A stretch of DNA of 64,000 bases from Phlegmacium glaucopus (GCA_015039465.1 MU130701.1:35510-99509); one strand, 5' to 3'; positions 50,211 to 62,045 are shown, counted from the stretch's first letter. Made by a program: numbers and translations. The notes: a model not told the origin generated them from the sequence alone.

Positions 50211-53200
50211 ATGAAGCGCATTTTCAACAAATTTATCAAGCGTAAGAAACCAAAACCTTCATCTCTGAGTATCGACGATGCTCTGGGTTCAACCCCTAAA
50301 CCAGCAACTTCGACATCGACAATCATAACAAGCACTGCTCACTCCATGCCATCCGTTCCCGCTAACGCTGCTGCTGCAAGCGCACAAGTTATTCAAGTCG
50401 CTGGCGTTACTGTGAGCGTTCAACTTCGCCCATCGTATCCTCAAGTATCTGATCATCGTCATCCATCAGACTCCCCATGACCTCTCAGTCGCTACTTCGG
50501 CTTCTGCTCTGGTACTGGATGATCTTGCTCCTGTAAGCGTTCCAGACACTGGCGTTCATGTGAGTGTTCAACTTACCCCGTCACATCCATAATTACTCAC
50601 TGGCAATCATCATCGTCGATCAGACTACCCGTGAACTCCAAGTCTCCGCTTTGGCGGTTACACCTGCAGCCCATCCGGAAGGAAATTCATTCTCCTTGCC
50701 TGGTGCCATGATGCAAGGTAGCTTGAGGTTCACTAAATCGGAACAAAATCCCTCCGTGAGTTGCTTATGCCACCATGTGTTCTCGCCTTTCGCTAATGAT
50801 CAGCAGGCTCAACAATCTTCCCTGGGTTTCTTTGCGAACCCCCATAATACCCTCATCACTGGTGGCACTTTTGTAGGTCTTTCTCGTAAGTTGTGTGTAT
50901 GATTTAGCAATAATTATACATACAGACCAATGTCAATATTCTGCCTGCCAATAGTGGCAAAAGGCAGATAAAGATCCATGTAACTCAAAAACCCAACTCC
51001 AGTCCAATCTTTACTGGACAGCAAGATATACTCAATAAACTTAGGAAGATTTTTGTTCATCATGGTACTAGTAGACTCATGTCAAGGTGCTCATGTCTCC
51101 TCTGGGGATTGGGAGGAATTGGAAAGACACAGATTTCTCTCAAGTTCATAGAAGAAATGTCTGACCAGTAAGGGTTCTTAATTTGCCATTCACAACATTA
51201 GATTCATTTCTTGTTAGTTTTTCACATGTGTTCTGGATTGATGCCTCATCTCAGGAGAGCATGGCAATGTCTCTCAAGGGTTTATCTACCCTTTCTGCTG
51301 CACAAGATTCTGGGGTGGATGGCTCAGTTGAGTCTGTCCTCCAGTGGATATCTTCTCTTCAAGAAGAATGGTTGATTGTGTTTGATAATGCTGATGATCC
51401 TCCTCCGGAGGTGGTGGCCAAGTTCTTCCCTCCAGGTGACAGAGGTAATATTCTGATTACTAGCAGAAATCAATCCATGAAAAGGATTGTATCATTTGAG
51501 AACATAATTGAGATCCATGGAATGGAGGAGGTAGATGCTATAACTCTACTTCTTAAGGCTGGCTGTTTGGAGCCATTGCCTGAGCATGTACAGGCTGCCA
51601 AAAAGATTGTGAATGAACTTGGGTGCATTCCTCTTGCTGTCAATCATGCTGGAGCCTACATTGAGGCTGGGAAATGTGATATTGATGAATATCTGAGGAA
51701 ATTCTCAGTGCATCATCATGCTCTGATGTCAGATGCTACATTCACAGGAGCATCAAAGTATGATAGAACAGTGTATGGGACTTGGGATCTTTCTTTCAAA
51801 GAGATAGAAAGGAGGGCTGGTGGACATTCCACTGCTGGAGATGCACAAGCAGCACAGGCTGCAATCCTGATTCTTCAAATATGTGCTTTCTATCATCATA
51901 GCAATATTTCTAAAGAGATATTCCAATCTGCTGCTGAGGAGACCATGAAACATGTTGTTGGCAGTGACATAGCTGAAAAGCTACCTCAGGCAGTCACTTT
52001 ACTGGATCATACTTTGCTTAGCTTGGACAATGATGGTCACTGGGATGACTTCATCTTTGGACAAGGAGTTAGTGTTCTTCTCTCTTTCTCCTCTTTCTCC
52101 TTAATAAAAAGACAATCATCCAAATTGTTATCTATTCATCCTCTGGTGCACTACTGGAGCAGGGAGAGAATGTTAAAGTCTGAGCAGCAAAGAATGTGTG
52201 AGATGGGAAGCATAATCTTGTCCTGTGCAATTTCATGGAGATTTGAAAGTGAGGATTATGCACTGCGACGGTTGATTTTCCCACATGTTAAGGCAAATGA
52301 ATTACAAGGAAGGGAGATAGGACTTGTCAAGAAGTACTATGATGATAAATGTGCCAATTTTGCATTAGTAATGTCAGAGAGTGGGGACTGGGACAATGCA
52401 GAGCAGCTGCACATTCAAATGATGGACATGAGAAAGAAGGTGCTTGGTGCAGAACATCCAAACACCCTCACCAGTATGGCAAATCTAGCAAGCACATACT
52501 GGAATAAGGGAAGATGGAATGAGGCAGAGCAAGTGCAGGTTCAAGTTATGGATATGAGAAAAAAGCTGCTTGGTGCAGAACATCCAGACACCCTCACCAG
52601 TATGGCACATCTAGCAGGCACATACAGAGATCAGGGAAGGTGGAATGAGGCAGAGCAACTGCAGGTTCAAGTTATGGACATGACAAAGAAGCTACTTGGT
52701 GCAGAACATCCACACACCCTCAGCAGTGTGGCAAATCTAGCAAGCACATACAGGCATCAGGGAAGGTGGAATGAGGCAGAGCAACTGGAGGTTCAAGTTA
52801 TGGACATGACAAACAAGCTGCTTGGTGCAGAACATCCACACACCCTCAGCAGTGTGGCAAATCTAGCAAGTACATACAGGCATCAGGGAAGGTGGAATGA
52901 GTCAGAGCAGCTGGATGTTCAAGTTATGGACATGAGAAAGAAGCTGCTTGGTGCAGAACATCCAAGCACCCTCACCAGTATGGCAAATCTGGCAAGCACA
53001 TACTGGAAACAGGGAAGATGGAATGAGGCAGAGCAACTGGATGTTCAAGTTATGGACATGACAAAGAAGGTGCTTGGTGCAGAACATCCAAACACCCTCA
53101 CCAGTATGGCAAATCTAGCAAGCACATACAAGGATCAGGGAAGATGGAATGAGGCAGAGCAACTGGAGGTTCAAGTTATGGACATGAGAAAGAAGCTGCT

Positions 53201-53462
53201 TGGTGCAGAACATCCAGACACCCTCACTAGTATGGCAAATATAGCAAGCATATACAGACATCAGAGAAGGTGGAATGAGGCAGAGCAACTGGAGGTTCAA
53301 GTTATGGACATGACAAAGAAGCTGCTTGGTGCAGAACATCCAGACACCCTCAACAGCATGGCAAATTTAGCAAGCACATACCATCTTCAAGGCAGGCAGA
53401 AAGATGCAGAGCAGCTGAAGCTTGAAGTCATCAATATAAAGAAGAAAATAGGAAGAGACTGA
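50211..53462 (+). CDS. NLR-type STAND protein: NB-ARC with eight near-identical TPRs
   Basis: STAND NTPases of this type act in fungal non-self recognition and programmed cell death. The N-terminus (MKRIFNKFIKRKKPKP) is basic, then Ser/Thr/Pro-rich exons follow, then NPHNTLITGGTF|TNVNILP, the short motif often found before NACHT/NB-ARC in Agaricomycetes. The NB-ARC part has P-loop GLGGIGKT (about 51105), FWIDASS, Walker B LIVFDNADD, GNILITSR and GCIPLAVNHAGAYI. The last intron is 51168-51217. From about 52395 come eight complete 42-residue TPRs (kinesin light chain type, core LGAEHP.TL.S.ANLA..Y) and a partial ninth. The repeats differ mainly at two or three fixed positions. Several introns in the first 900 bp are inferred. 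The large 3' exon is intact, so the gene may be active. Confidence 0.85.
52395..53405 (+). repeat. 126-bp tandem coding repeat (TPR units)
   Basis: Eight units of 126 bp encode the TPRs. They are nearly identical at the nucleotide level, including third codon positions, which indicates recent duplication or ongoing homogenisation. Variation concentrates after the AEQL, in the dipeptide before KK/NK, in the residue between AEHP and TL, and in the three residues after STY. Confidence 0.9.
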
Positions 53463-54230
53463 AGTGGCCCAATCATCAAAGTATACAAGTATTTGTACTG
53501 TATCTCATTTATCTTCAATTTCAATTTTGAACACAGAAAATGAAAGAAAGACACACTTCTAATAGAAGCAGAACATAGTCTCCCTTTCAATGCTACCATT
53601 CAAGTCAAAACTAAAAATAAATATCTCAAGATGCAATAAACATTCAGGCCATTGCTTAATCATACTTGGACATGCCTCTAATTGCCAATTGGTTATGTGC
53701 TGCAAACTGAAATAAATTGTCATTGTAGTGTCATATTATGGTTACAGTGTTACTTGTAAGTTGTCACATCAGGAAAAAGCAGTTTAGCCCTGGAGCTTCC
53801 CAGGACCCCCTAGGTGCCTTGGGATGCCCTAAGGCACTCAGGGCATCAAAGCACTCAGAGCATCTTGTATTGCTCTCAGGGCAAGGTTCTTTCCACCAAA
53901 TTTTCCCACAGAGCTCTAGAGCATCCCAGGGTGTCTTAAGTCAACCAAGGAGGCCCTAAAGATGGCAATGATATTATTATTAAATAGACAATTTATTGCT
54001 TTTAATGCTTTCACAGACCCCTGGAGGTGTCCCAAGGCATCTCAAGGCATCTCAAAGCATCCCCAAAGCATCCCAAAGCTATCAAGAATACTCTGGTGGT
54101 CTTTATGCCTTCTCAGAACAGTGGTTGAGAACAGTCATAAAAAGAATATATTTAGGGTATTGGGTAGTAGGCTAGATATGATATGAGTTATATGAAGAGA
54201 TGGGGTGTACTAGTAAATAAGGTAAGAAGT
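53463..54230. other. Non-coding, possible CATCAGG-related element
   Basis: At 53764 a CACATCAGGAAAAAGC end followed by AGCCCTGGAGC looks like a diverged TIR of the CATCAGG family, but I find no inverse partner. Contains AAGGCATCTCAAAGCATCCC repeats at 54030-54080. No gene seen. Confidence 0.4.
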
Positions 54231-57200
54231 ATAGATGATGAGGGCGATGAGGATTCAGGTCAATAAAATAGAAGAATCAAAAGATACTAATGCCTTCATC
54301 TGCAATACAGTCAAGATCGGCCTCCTTGACATCTTCAATATCAACGCTGTTGTCTTGTTCTATATCCATAAGGCTTGCAAGATTGCTGCTTTCGCTAGAA
54401 CACAAGTTTTGTTAAAGAAGATAACAGAAAACAACATAAATCATACAAAATTATCTTGAAGAGTGCTTGAGGATATGCATCAGTCCATTTCTTTGACTTT
54501 GAAATTAAGCCTTTCCAAGTAGAATGATGGTAACCACAACTATTAGAAAAATCATTAGACAGAAGTCATGACGTGACTTATAAGTCATAAATACAGTGAG
54601 CGAGCTTGACACTCCTTAAAAAGCGCCTGAGTTTGTACTCCATTCCTATATTCTCCAATACTGTGCTCGATCTGATAAAAAGATGATATCAATGTAGCAT
54701 ATAGCAAGAATAAATAAAACTGGAAACTGACCACAGATGCCACAAGAAATAATATCATGAATGGGACTTCACCATTCTTGACTATCTGAACTGTTGTCCC
54801 AGTATCAGATTTCACCTTACTATTGCTAAACCACAAGGATTGGATAAGATCCTTAATAATAGGATTCCTGAATGGCTTTGTGGAATTGAAGGTATTATTC
54901 TAAAATCCAAAAATGTATCAATGATGTGTTTAAGTCAATCATATATCTTACATTTAAGTCAAGATCAGTGTACTTTACACTCCCCCACATTGTCCGGTGG
55001 ACTCCGGCCGGACTCCACTGGATTCCACCGGACTCCGCTAAAAGTCCGGTCAAAGTCCAGTGGCTGTCCGGTGGATGTCCACTGGACTTTCACCAGACTT
55101 TTAGCAGATTTTATGTATATACAATTTGTTTATTATTTCTGCACCATAATCTCCATCACTATTAGTATATACAATTTACTTATTTTTATTTACTCAGTAC
55201 CAAGTCAATTCATGCTAACTCATATTCAATCACTACTAATTCACTGAATTTTCATAATTTTTTTTAATAAGACTTAAGATAAAAATTAAAATCAATTAAT
55301 TATCCCTTGTGAGGGGAATAGGTCACTAATACATTTGAAATACAAAATTATAATGAATAACAAAGATATTAGGGGGAGGGGGTGTCAAAACGAAGTGGTA
55401 GGTGTGGAAACGGGCGCTAAACGGGCGCTAAACGTGGAAGGTGGCCAAAACGGGTGGGTAGGTCGTCGAAACGGTGTGGGCAGTGGGTGTAGGTGGTTGA
55501 TATGGGCAGGTGGTGGTTGATATGGGTTGGTGGTGGTCCAAAAGGGGGCTGGGTGGTTGAAACGGGGCCAAAACGGGTGGGTGGGTGGTCAATACGGGCG
55601 CTCGGGGGCTGGAACGGGTGTGAGGGTGAAACGACGGTGTTGGTGAGTGGTTGAAACAGGCAACGACGACGAGGCGTCGTCGTTGTCATCGTAGCCTGTT
55701 GAAACAAAAAAAAACCCCCTGGTAAGGGGGGTTTGTCTCACTGTACCGTAAAATCAAACAAAAACACCCCCCCCAGCAAGGGGGGGTTGCCATCGTCGTC
55801 CGTCGTCCGTCGTCGCCATTGTTTGGTTGTTCGTTCGTCGAACGTTGTCGTCGTTTGGTTGTTCGTTCGTCGAACATTGTCATCGTTTGTCATTCGTTTG
55901 TCATTTGGTTGTTTGTGGTTCGAAATCTAAAAAAAAACACTAAAAAAAACCCCCCCTGGTGAAAGGGGGGGTGGTGATGGCGGTGTGTCAAGGCAGAGGT
56001 AATCTAAGGGTAGTAATTAGTAAATTGAAATTTAAAATAAAAAAAACAAACCAAATACCCCCCCCAGTGAGGGGGGAGTATCGTCGTCGTCGTCATCGTC
56101 ATTGTCGTTGTTTGTTGTCACCTGTCGTCGTCACCCATTGTTGTTGTTGTTGTTGTTGTCCATTGTTGTCTGTCTTCGTCGTGGTAGGTGGTTGGTGGTT
56201 ACGGGTTATTTGTTGTGGTTGTGTAACAGTGGTGACGGTGCTTGTTGTTGTGGGTCACATGTGGTCACGTGACCAACTCGTGGGCTGAACAAAACACAAG
56301 ATTTGGATGGCAATACAACATTGCAACCGTATATTAATGAATAATATTAATTCTACTATTAGTACATTTTTAAATATTACTAGTGGTTGAGTCCGGTGCT
56401 GTCCACTGACTGTCCGTTGGACTTCATTGGCCCAATTCCGGTGATTGTCCACCGGAATGTCCGTTGGTACTGTCCGGTGGACTAATTATCCGACCAGACA
56501 AACAGTGGAATTGCCATTGGACAGTCTCCGGAAAAAAACATCTATTTTCACCAGTGAAAATTTGGTGTTTTCCGGAGATTTTCTGGTGACAGTCCGCCCA
56601 GAGTCCGCCCGGAAAATGTGGGGGACTGTAAAGACCTCCAAGATCACCATATAAAAAATGTGATTTTTCAAGTAGCCAGTTGACTTTTGTTTTAATCTGG
56701 TCGGTGGTTCCATTTAAACCATAATGGCCAAAAACGCGCTGTCTGGCCTTGACAATAATTGTGTTTAATAAAGCGCCTTTACCATAAGACACCTAGTTAA
56801 TTGGATCTTATTAGTAAAGGAACAACAAGGTATTAGAGACATACATATGTAACCAGCTTGTTGCGCAATGCTACATCTCTTGATGCTTCCTTGATGCCCT
56901 CCTGAGCTGCCCCGCGCAAAGAGATACCAATCATGCCTGGAACCTCATTGATGATACTCCAAATCCAGGTCATTTTCTCTGGATTAGAGTCAAGGACCCA
57001 GTCACCAAAAGCAACTTTAGTACAAATCAAAGTTTTAGCTGCATCAGCAAGAACAGTAACATTATCAGAGAAATTTCCCTGAACAACCTTTGAGGAACCA
57101 CCCAATCTATTGCATTTCAGCAAGGCCTTAACATCAGGCTTAACATCCTCAGATGTCTCGAGAGTTATCATCTAAATAAAACATAAGTAAAAGATATAAC

Positions 57201-57898
57201 AAAGAAACATTGAAATTACCGCATTATCTTGGAAAACAGAAATTCCTGCTGTCATCTCCGCTTCTTTCTCCCGAGAATTTATGGTTTTATTTGTAGAGCA
57301 GCTCTCGTCTGGGATATCGTCAGCCCACAACTTGCTGCTCGCCATTTTCTGACCCTTCCTCTTCACTCAAGGTAATAATTCCATCATCACCAAGCTGCGC
57401 AGCCATAGCAGCCTCGTCACTAAGAGTGATATGGTTGGTCTTGGGCCTCTTAGGTGCGGGGGTTTCACCATCCAACTCATCAGATTCCTCCTCCTCTTGT
57501 AACAGCCGGTTGCACTCTTGAATAGCTATAAGAGGCAATCAATAATAACAACATGAATATTAAACTAAAAATAACTTACCAAGATCCTGTTGGGCCTTGG
57601 TTTCCTTTTGCGCTCCATGTTGCTGGGTAGTGGATGTTTTCTTCTGGTCCTTCTGGAACTGAATGAAAGCAGCATACTGTACTGCCGTCATTTTTGGCAC
57701 TGTCACTTCCCCATCAGACTGCTGATCAGAATTTTCAGAGGCTTTTTTTTGCTTCTTGTTGGAAGTAGAAGATGACTTTCCCGAGGAGGATGCTTTATTT
57801 TCAGTGGGTGTCTTTGTAGATTTGTTTTTTTTCTTGTCAGTAGGAGGGGCTTTGTCTGATGTAATTGAAGTAGGTTTTTGATGGGTAGAAACAACCAT
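54230..57898 (-). pseudogene. DUF6532-like gene split by a TIR transposon
   Basis: Starts at complement 57898 with a Ser/Thr/Lys-rich low-complexity N-terminus (STSNKKQKK), a second acidic/nuclear-type segment (PAPKRPKTNH at about 57450), then AFGDWVLDSNPEKM, LRNKLVTYV, GALLNTIIVKARQRV and LLEKSHFLYGDLG near 56660. After the inserted element the reading resumes at about 54890 with KPFRNPIIKDLIQSLWFSNSK, EVPFMILFLVAS and IGEYRNGVQTQALF. This order (F.Y.D, frhpiI..l...wF, E.P....LVA, EY..G) is that of DUF6532, a fungal domain of unknown function frequent in Agaricomycetes and often near transposons. Introns are short and GT..AG. Whether the insertion sits in an intron, leaving the gene usable, is not clear. 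Confidence 0.55.
54973..56633. mobile_element. 1.66-kb TIR element inside the DUF6532-like gene
   Basis: Left end CTTTACACTCCCCCACATTG, right end the inverse (AATGTGGGGGACTGTAAAG). Subterminal regions carry many copies of TCCGGTGGACT/GTCCACTGG. The interior (55270-56260) is low-complexity: GGGTGG runs, CCCCCC-containing ORF fragments and CGTCGTCGT stretches. No transposase seen. The terminus GGGGGACTGTAAAGACCTCC recurs at 62306-62325, so a second, unrelated-looking element shares its end. Confidence 0.6.
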
Positions 57899-58033
57899 GG
57901 GATCAGATTTTTAGGCAGTATATGAGATTGGAAGTGGAGGTAAAAGTTGAAATTTGGAGGAAAGGAATTTGCTGAATTAATGACACGTGGAAAATTCACT
58001 TTAAGTCAATATTTATTTAGCTAATATATGTAC

Positions 58034-59381
58034 TCAGTCCTGTGTATCAGTGCTACTGAAAAAAGAATTTCCTTTCCACCCATTCCTAGTCTCTACCCAC
58101 TTCTGAACCTCATTGTCAGAATGCAGGACTAATGATACTCTTCTACCTTTGAAATGTAACTTAAAATGACTAATTTTAGAAGAAGGAAATATAATTATAT
58201 CACCATTATTGAGAGAAAAGACGATACCAGGTTCCATGAAGACCAAATCTCCATCCTCACAATCTGAAAATACCATAACAAGGCAAATTCTAAGGTCCTT
58301 CCAGTCACGATGAATGCGCGTGGAGATATTGATGTTTAAAATAAAGCCACCAAATGGATAAACTGGTAAATTCCCACTGGAAGGAAGGGTTTCTGCAAAT
58401 TGCGATAGAATCTTGAATTCTTCAGGAAGAACCTTCCTAAGCTTTTCATCACATAAGACAATTGGAAAAATACAGAAATGAAGAAGATATACCACATCAG
58501 CCTGCCATTCAAATATAGGTTGAAGAGCATCCTTAAGCAAGGTGTACTCTTCACAGTTTTCTTTAAGTTCATTACTGGTTGTAGGTATTAATTGGGAAGT
58601 ATTGATTTTCTTTAAACCTTGGCAATTTATAGTGGAAGGATCTGCATAAGTTGGGGCTTCATCTCCCTATAAAAGCAATAAGTAAAAAATCTTAGGATAA
58701 TAATGAAAAGTCTACCTGTTCAGTGAATCAATTCCACCAAACAAAAAGCCATGTTGGAAAGATATTGTTGATTCCTTCTGCTTTTGTATCAGTGTTCTTG
58801 AGTTGGTTTGGAAAAATCAACTCAATCTTATCGAGAAGATCTTTTTGAAGATAATCTGGCATTTGAGGACATACAATCGCCATCATGCCTTCATCTTTAT
58901 CATTGATGCGTAAAATGTTTCTAAGCTCTCAAGTATTAATTTTGTATCGCAAGTGAATGAACTAAAAGAAAACATACCCTTTGAGCAAGTTTGACTTAAC
59001 TTTTATATAATCACTGCTACCTTTCTCACCCCAGATTGGAGCTGGTTCTGTATCTATAAAATATAATATCAAGTAATAAAGTAAAAGAAGAGAAAGAAGA
59101 TAACTGACCTTGATTCTTAGATCAGAAAGATCTATTGGATTTACCGCATTTTCTGCTAGCTTTCTCTGAGCTTCTGTGAATTGAAAGCAAAGAGCTTCAT
59201 CTTTTCTTGAATAGTTGATCTTTCTGTTATAGGCATGGCTAGGATCAAAGTTGGTGTTGATTATAAAGATGTCAGGTATTGTGAAGTCAGGTTCTTCCTC
59301 CAAAAATAAATGGTCTTCATCTGGCAATGGTGTCAGGGGTGATTCAGAGCACACTGATGATCCTGGTAAAATAGAAGGCAT
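58034..59381 (-). pseudogene. TET/JBP-family 2-oxoglutarate/Fe(II) dioxygenase, one stop
   Basis: TET/JBP enzymes oxidise 5-methylcytosine in DNA (TET) or thymine (JBP) with Fe(II) and 2-oxoglutarate. The minus-strand exons give an N-terminal unknown region from ATG 59381, NDKDEGMMAIV-like and GDEAPTYADP segments, and then the catalytic double-stranded beta helix: GGFILNINISTRIHRDWKD (HxD metal ligands, about 58300-58330), DCEDGDLVF, LNNGDIIIFPSSKISHFKLHF with the second His, and GRRVSLVLHSD with the Arg that binds 2-oxoglutarate. The C-terminus stops at 58034. All ligand residues are present. One in-frame TGA (complement 58728-58730) lies in the exon before GDEAP where relatives have Arg, so this copy looks inactive unless the annotation of that exon is wrong. 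Expansion next to transposons is known for fungi. Confidence 0.75.
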
Positions 59382-59414
59382 GTTGGTTGAGATAGGACAA
59401 TTGTTGAATAAAGA

Positions 59415-60066
59415 TCAATTCATGGAATGGAATAGCAAAGGAGTATCAGTAGAACATTTCTCAAGCACCCCCTTCCAAGATATCCAACAGTGTGGCACCA
59501 AAAAGGCACTGAAAAGAATAAATAAGTCAATAAGAAACTTAGATTTTCAAGAGAGTTGAACTTACTCATATTTGATTACATCAAAAAAGCGGTCAGACTC
59601 TATGATATCCAAACAGTCAAGTTCAGGATTCTAATAGAGATTATTGATAAAAGAACTTGTGAAGATACAGTGGATGAATAAAGGAAATGATTTTTGGAGT
59701 ATCACAACAGCTGGAATAATGGTGTTTTTAATTCTGCATCCTTCAGGTGAATCTGAATGAAAAATTAGAAGAAAAGGTTAAAAAAGAGCTAAATATAATA
59801 CCAGTTGGTTGTCAAATAACTCGCGCAAGGCGAGGAATGATATCAGCTTGTAAAAGCCTCAGCTCACTTTTAATCCTTGCAGCTGTGATCATAATTAGCA
59901 TATAGATTGATCCTGGTATAGAAAAATGAGCTTTTAAAACAATATTAAGATCAAGAGATCTTACCTGCACCTCCCAACATACAAAAGCTGATTCCATGTT
60001 GTAAATACCTTTCCAAGGTATGGAAATGGATTTTATGACCCTTCTTCTTCAAATCCAATGCTAGTG
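59415..60066 (-). pseudogene. 5'-truncated unknown gene upstream of TET/JBP
   Basis: Exons read from complement 60066: LALDLKKKGHKIHFHTLERY, MLGGAGSIYMLIMITAARIKSEL (joined by a GTAAGA..CAG intron), SPEGCRIKNTIIPAVVILQ, and PELDCLDIIESDRFFDVIKYDAF (via GTATCTTC..TTAG and GTAAGTTC..TTCAG introns), ending HSMN and TGA at 59415. I do not recognise the family. The 5' end is cut by the element fragment 60067-60377. Its stop is only 33 nt from the ATG of the TET/JBP gene on the same strand, an unusually tight arrangement, so the two may once have been one transcription unit. Confidence 0.45.
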
Positions 60067-60377
60067 AGGATGGCCACCTCCTGTTATGGCCGCGGGAGCG
60101 TCACGTCATGTCACACAGCCAAAAGCGTGACAAACTGTGAAACACATGAATCTTTTGTTGCTCCCTCAGTTTTGCATGCTTTACCTTGATTCTTTTTAGT
60201 GTAAAAAAGTGTTAAAATATATTAGAAGCTTTAAAATCATAATTTATTGTCCAAATAACTAAGTTAAAGTGACATAAACTACCTAATCATCATCCCATGA
60301 CTCCCATATCCTCATTTCCTTCTTCTGAGAAGTCAAATTCCTCCCCAGACTCTGAAATATCTTCTGTCCCTTTAAGT
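60067..60377 (-). mobile_element. Fragment of the element at 8398-11246
   Basis: Nearly identical to 8403-8724: GCCACCTCCTGTTATGG, GCGGGAGCGTCACGTCA and the 3' end of the large ORF. Breaks off after TCTGTCCCTTTAAG and is followed by GGGGGGTGACCA, a sequence similar to the element's own left end. Confidence 0.85.
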
Positions 60378-60379
60378 TG

Positions 60380-60924
60380 GGGGGTGACCAATACTTGAGT
60401 TATGTGGCACCATGTCATACTGGCATCACATAGGTGTCACATATGAAATGTTGAGACATGGCCTTTCATTCCTCACACAACATTTAATAGGATGTTTTTA
60501 AGTTGAAAATGGTACATAAAGAGTAGTTTGAATCAGAAACTGCAAGTTGAATACAACCAATATATTTCTTTGTGGCCATAATGATGATTCCCCTGCTAAA
60601 TCTGAGTGCTGAGATGTCTACCCTTTATAACTCTCCAGCACCTCAAATCTGAGACTTGTTTTGCTGGAATAAATTATTCTAAATGTTATTATGAACATTT
60701 CTATCAGGTTAGAAATTTTATATTTGTCCATTGAGGTCATTATTTCAAGGTATATGCATCATTATCTTATGCTTACAGTGTGAAATTAAAAATTCTGAGC
60801 TGATAGGCATGTTAAGAATCAAAAAATACATATATTATGTCACAAAAACTAGTTGCAAAAGTGCATTGGTGAAATGTTATAAGAGCCACTACTTTTTCTG
60901 GTGGGCACAGCCACCCCAAAAATG
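60380..60924. other. Non-coding, no feature recognised
   Basis: AT-rich, only short frames. It may be the upstream part of the recombinase relic or another element remnant. Confidence 0.4.
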
Positions 60925-61515
60925 AACATGGCTCTATGCAGCAGCCTGTGTAGGTGAATTTGTAGTCCCCCGCCTAGATGCTTTCTCTCTGACTCATCAC
61001 ATCAGTACAGCTGATCTACATATTGAGCGGGACTCTAATGGCCTTGAGGTGACCATTTTGCATCTTCCTCACACCAAGGCAGCCCCTCTTGAGGGTGAAG
61101 ATGTATGCTGGAGCCACCACCCAGGGCCCACTGACCCTTATGAGGCCCTCAATAACCACTGGCAGATCAACAACCCACCGAAAGGAGTGCACCTCTTCAC
61201 CTACCAGCATAAAGACCAGCTATGTCCACTCATGAAGCCAGCTTTTGTCAAGCAACTCACTTCCGCTGCTTGCCAGGCTGGTTTAGAACCTCTCCAGGGT
61301 CATGGCATTTGCATAGGTGCCATGCTGTTCTATCTGCTCCAAGGAGTCCCCATAGAGGTGATGAAGGTCATGGGATGATGAAGCAGCAATGCATTCCTAT
61401 GATACCTTAGGAAACACGCTCAGATCCTCACTCCTTTTATTCAGGCCAACTTGGACGCCCACGAAGCGTTCTCACAATTTATTATTCCATCCCAGCCTCT
61501 CCTGCAGGGGCGGCG
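60925..61515 (+). pseudogene. Dead tyrosine recombinase (agaricomycete Crypton/phage-integrase-like)
   Basis: Tyrosine recombinases break and rejoin DNA with an R-H-R-Y active site. Here the frame reads AACVGEFVVPRLDAF (60941), VTILHLPHTKAAPLEGEDV, HLFTYQHKDQLCPL, LEPLQGHGICIGAMLFYLLQGVP (61280-61345), KVMG, and YLRKHAQIL (61403). In relatives the first block is AARxGEF and the later HGIRIGG. Both catalytic Arg positions are Cys here (TGT 60947-60949; TGC 61310-61312). Two TGA stops follow KVMG and another TGA precedes the Tyr-containing YLRKHA block. The His and Tyr survive. These changes are those expected from C-to-T (or G-to-A) mutation of CGN and TGG codons. Confidence 0.7.
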
Positions 61516-61950
61516 GTGATTTCTCCTCTTGCACTCTCATGGCTTCACCTGAAAACACGCTCGGTAAGCATAGCAGCCCTTTCCTCCTAAGACTTGGGTA
61601 ATGAGACTCACTCATTGCATTGTCAGACTCCAGACAAGGCACATGCACATGATTTATATATATTCTGAAAGCTGTGATTAGCATGATTCTATTGGTATAT
61701 GATTCGTCATGTTTGGCTCATTTATGAGCATAGAGCACATTAATTTACTGTATATTCTGTGGTATTTTGCGTATAACCACATATAAAAGTGTGTATCACA
61801 ATACAGTTTTATTACCGTTGGATTCCCCTCATGTTTATGAACATTTTGGTATATAATACATGGTAGTAGCCCCTCAGCAAGTGCCAGAATATATTATTTA
61901 GTCAGGTGGGAAGGGTATATATAACCATTAGTTTTTATATATATACAAGC
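61516..61950. other. AT-rich non-coding stretch
   Basis: No supported gene; TATATATA-rich between 61655 and 61945. Confidence 0.45.
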
Positions 61951-62045
61951 AATGATGGTGCAGTTGGTAGATCACTGATGCAGTGTGGGAATTATGTCAC
62001 ATGACCTTTCTCAAGGTCTTTGGTTCAATCCTCCTTACTGGTATT
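61951..62045 (+). repeat. tRNA-like (SINE-type) sequence 1
   Basis: A-box-like TGGTGCAGTTGGTAGATC and B-box-like TTTGGTTCAATCC at the expected distance for a pol III internal promoter. The acceptor stems do not pair and no clear anticodon arm is present, so I do not call a functional tRNA. It is probably the head of a tRNA-derived SINE. Confidence 0.45.

Noticed and set aside
55335..56288. Proteins from the GGGTGG, CCCCCC and CGTCGTCGT region
   Set aside because: These low-complexity frames lie inside the TIR element at 54973-56633 and show no domain.
61951..62045. Functional tRNA gene
   Set aside because: A- and B-box-like sequences are present, but the acceptor and anticodon stems do not pair.
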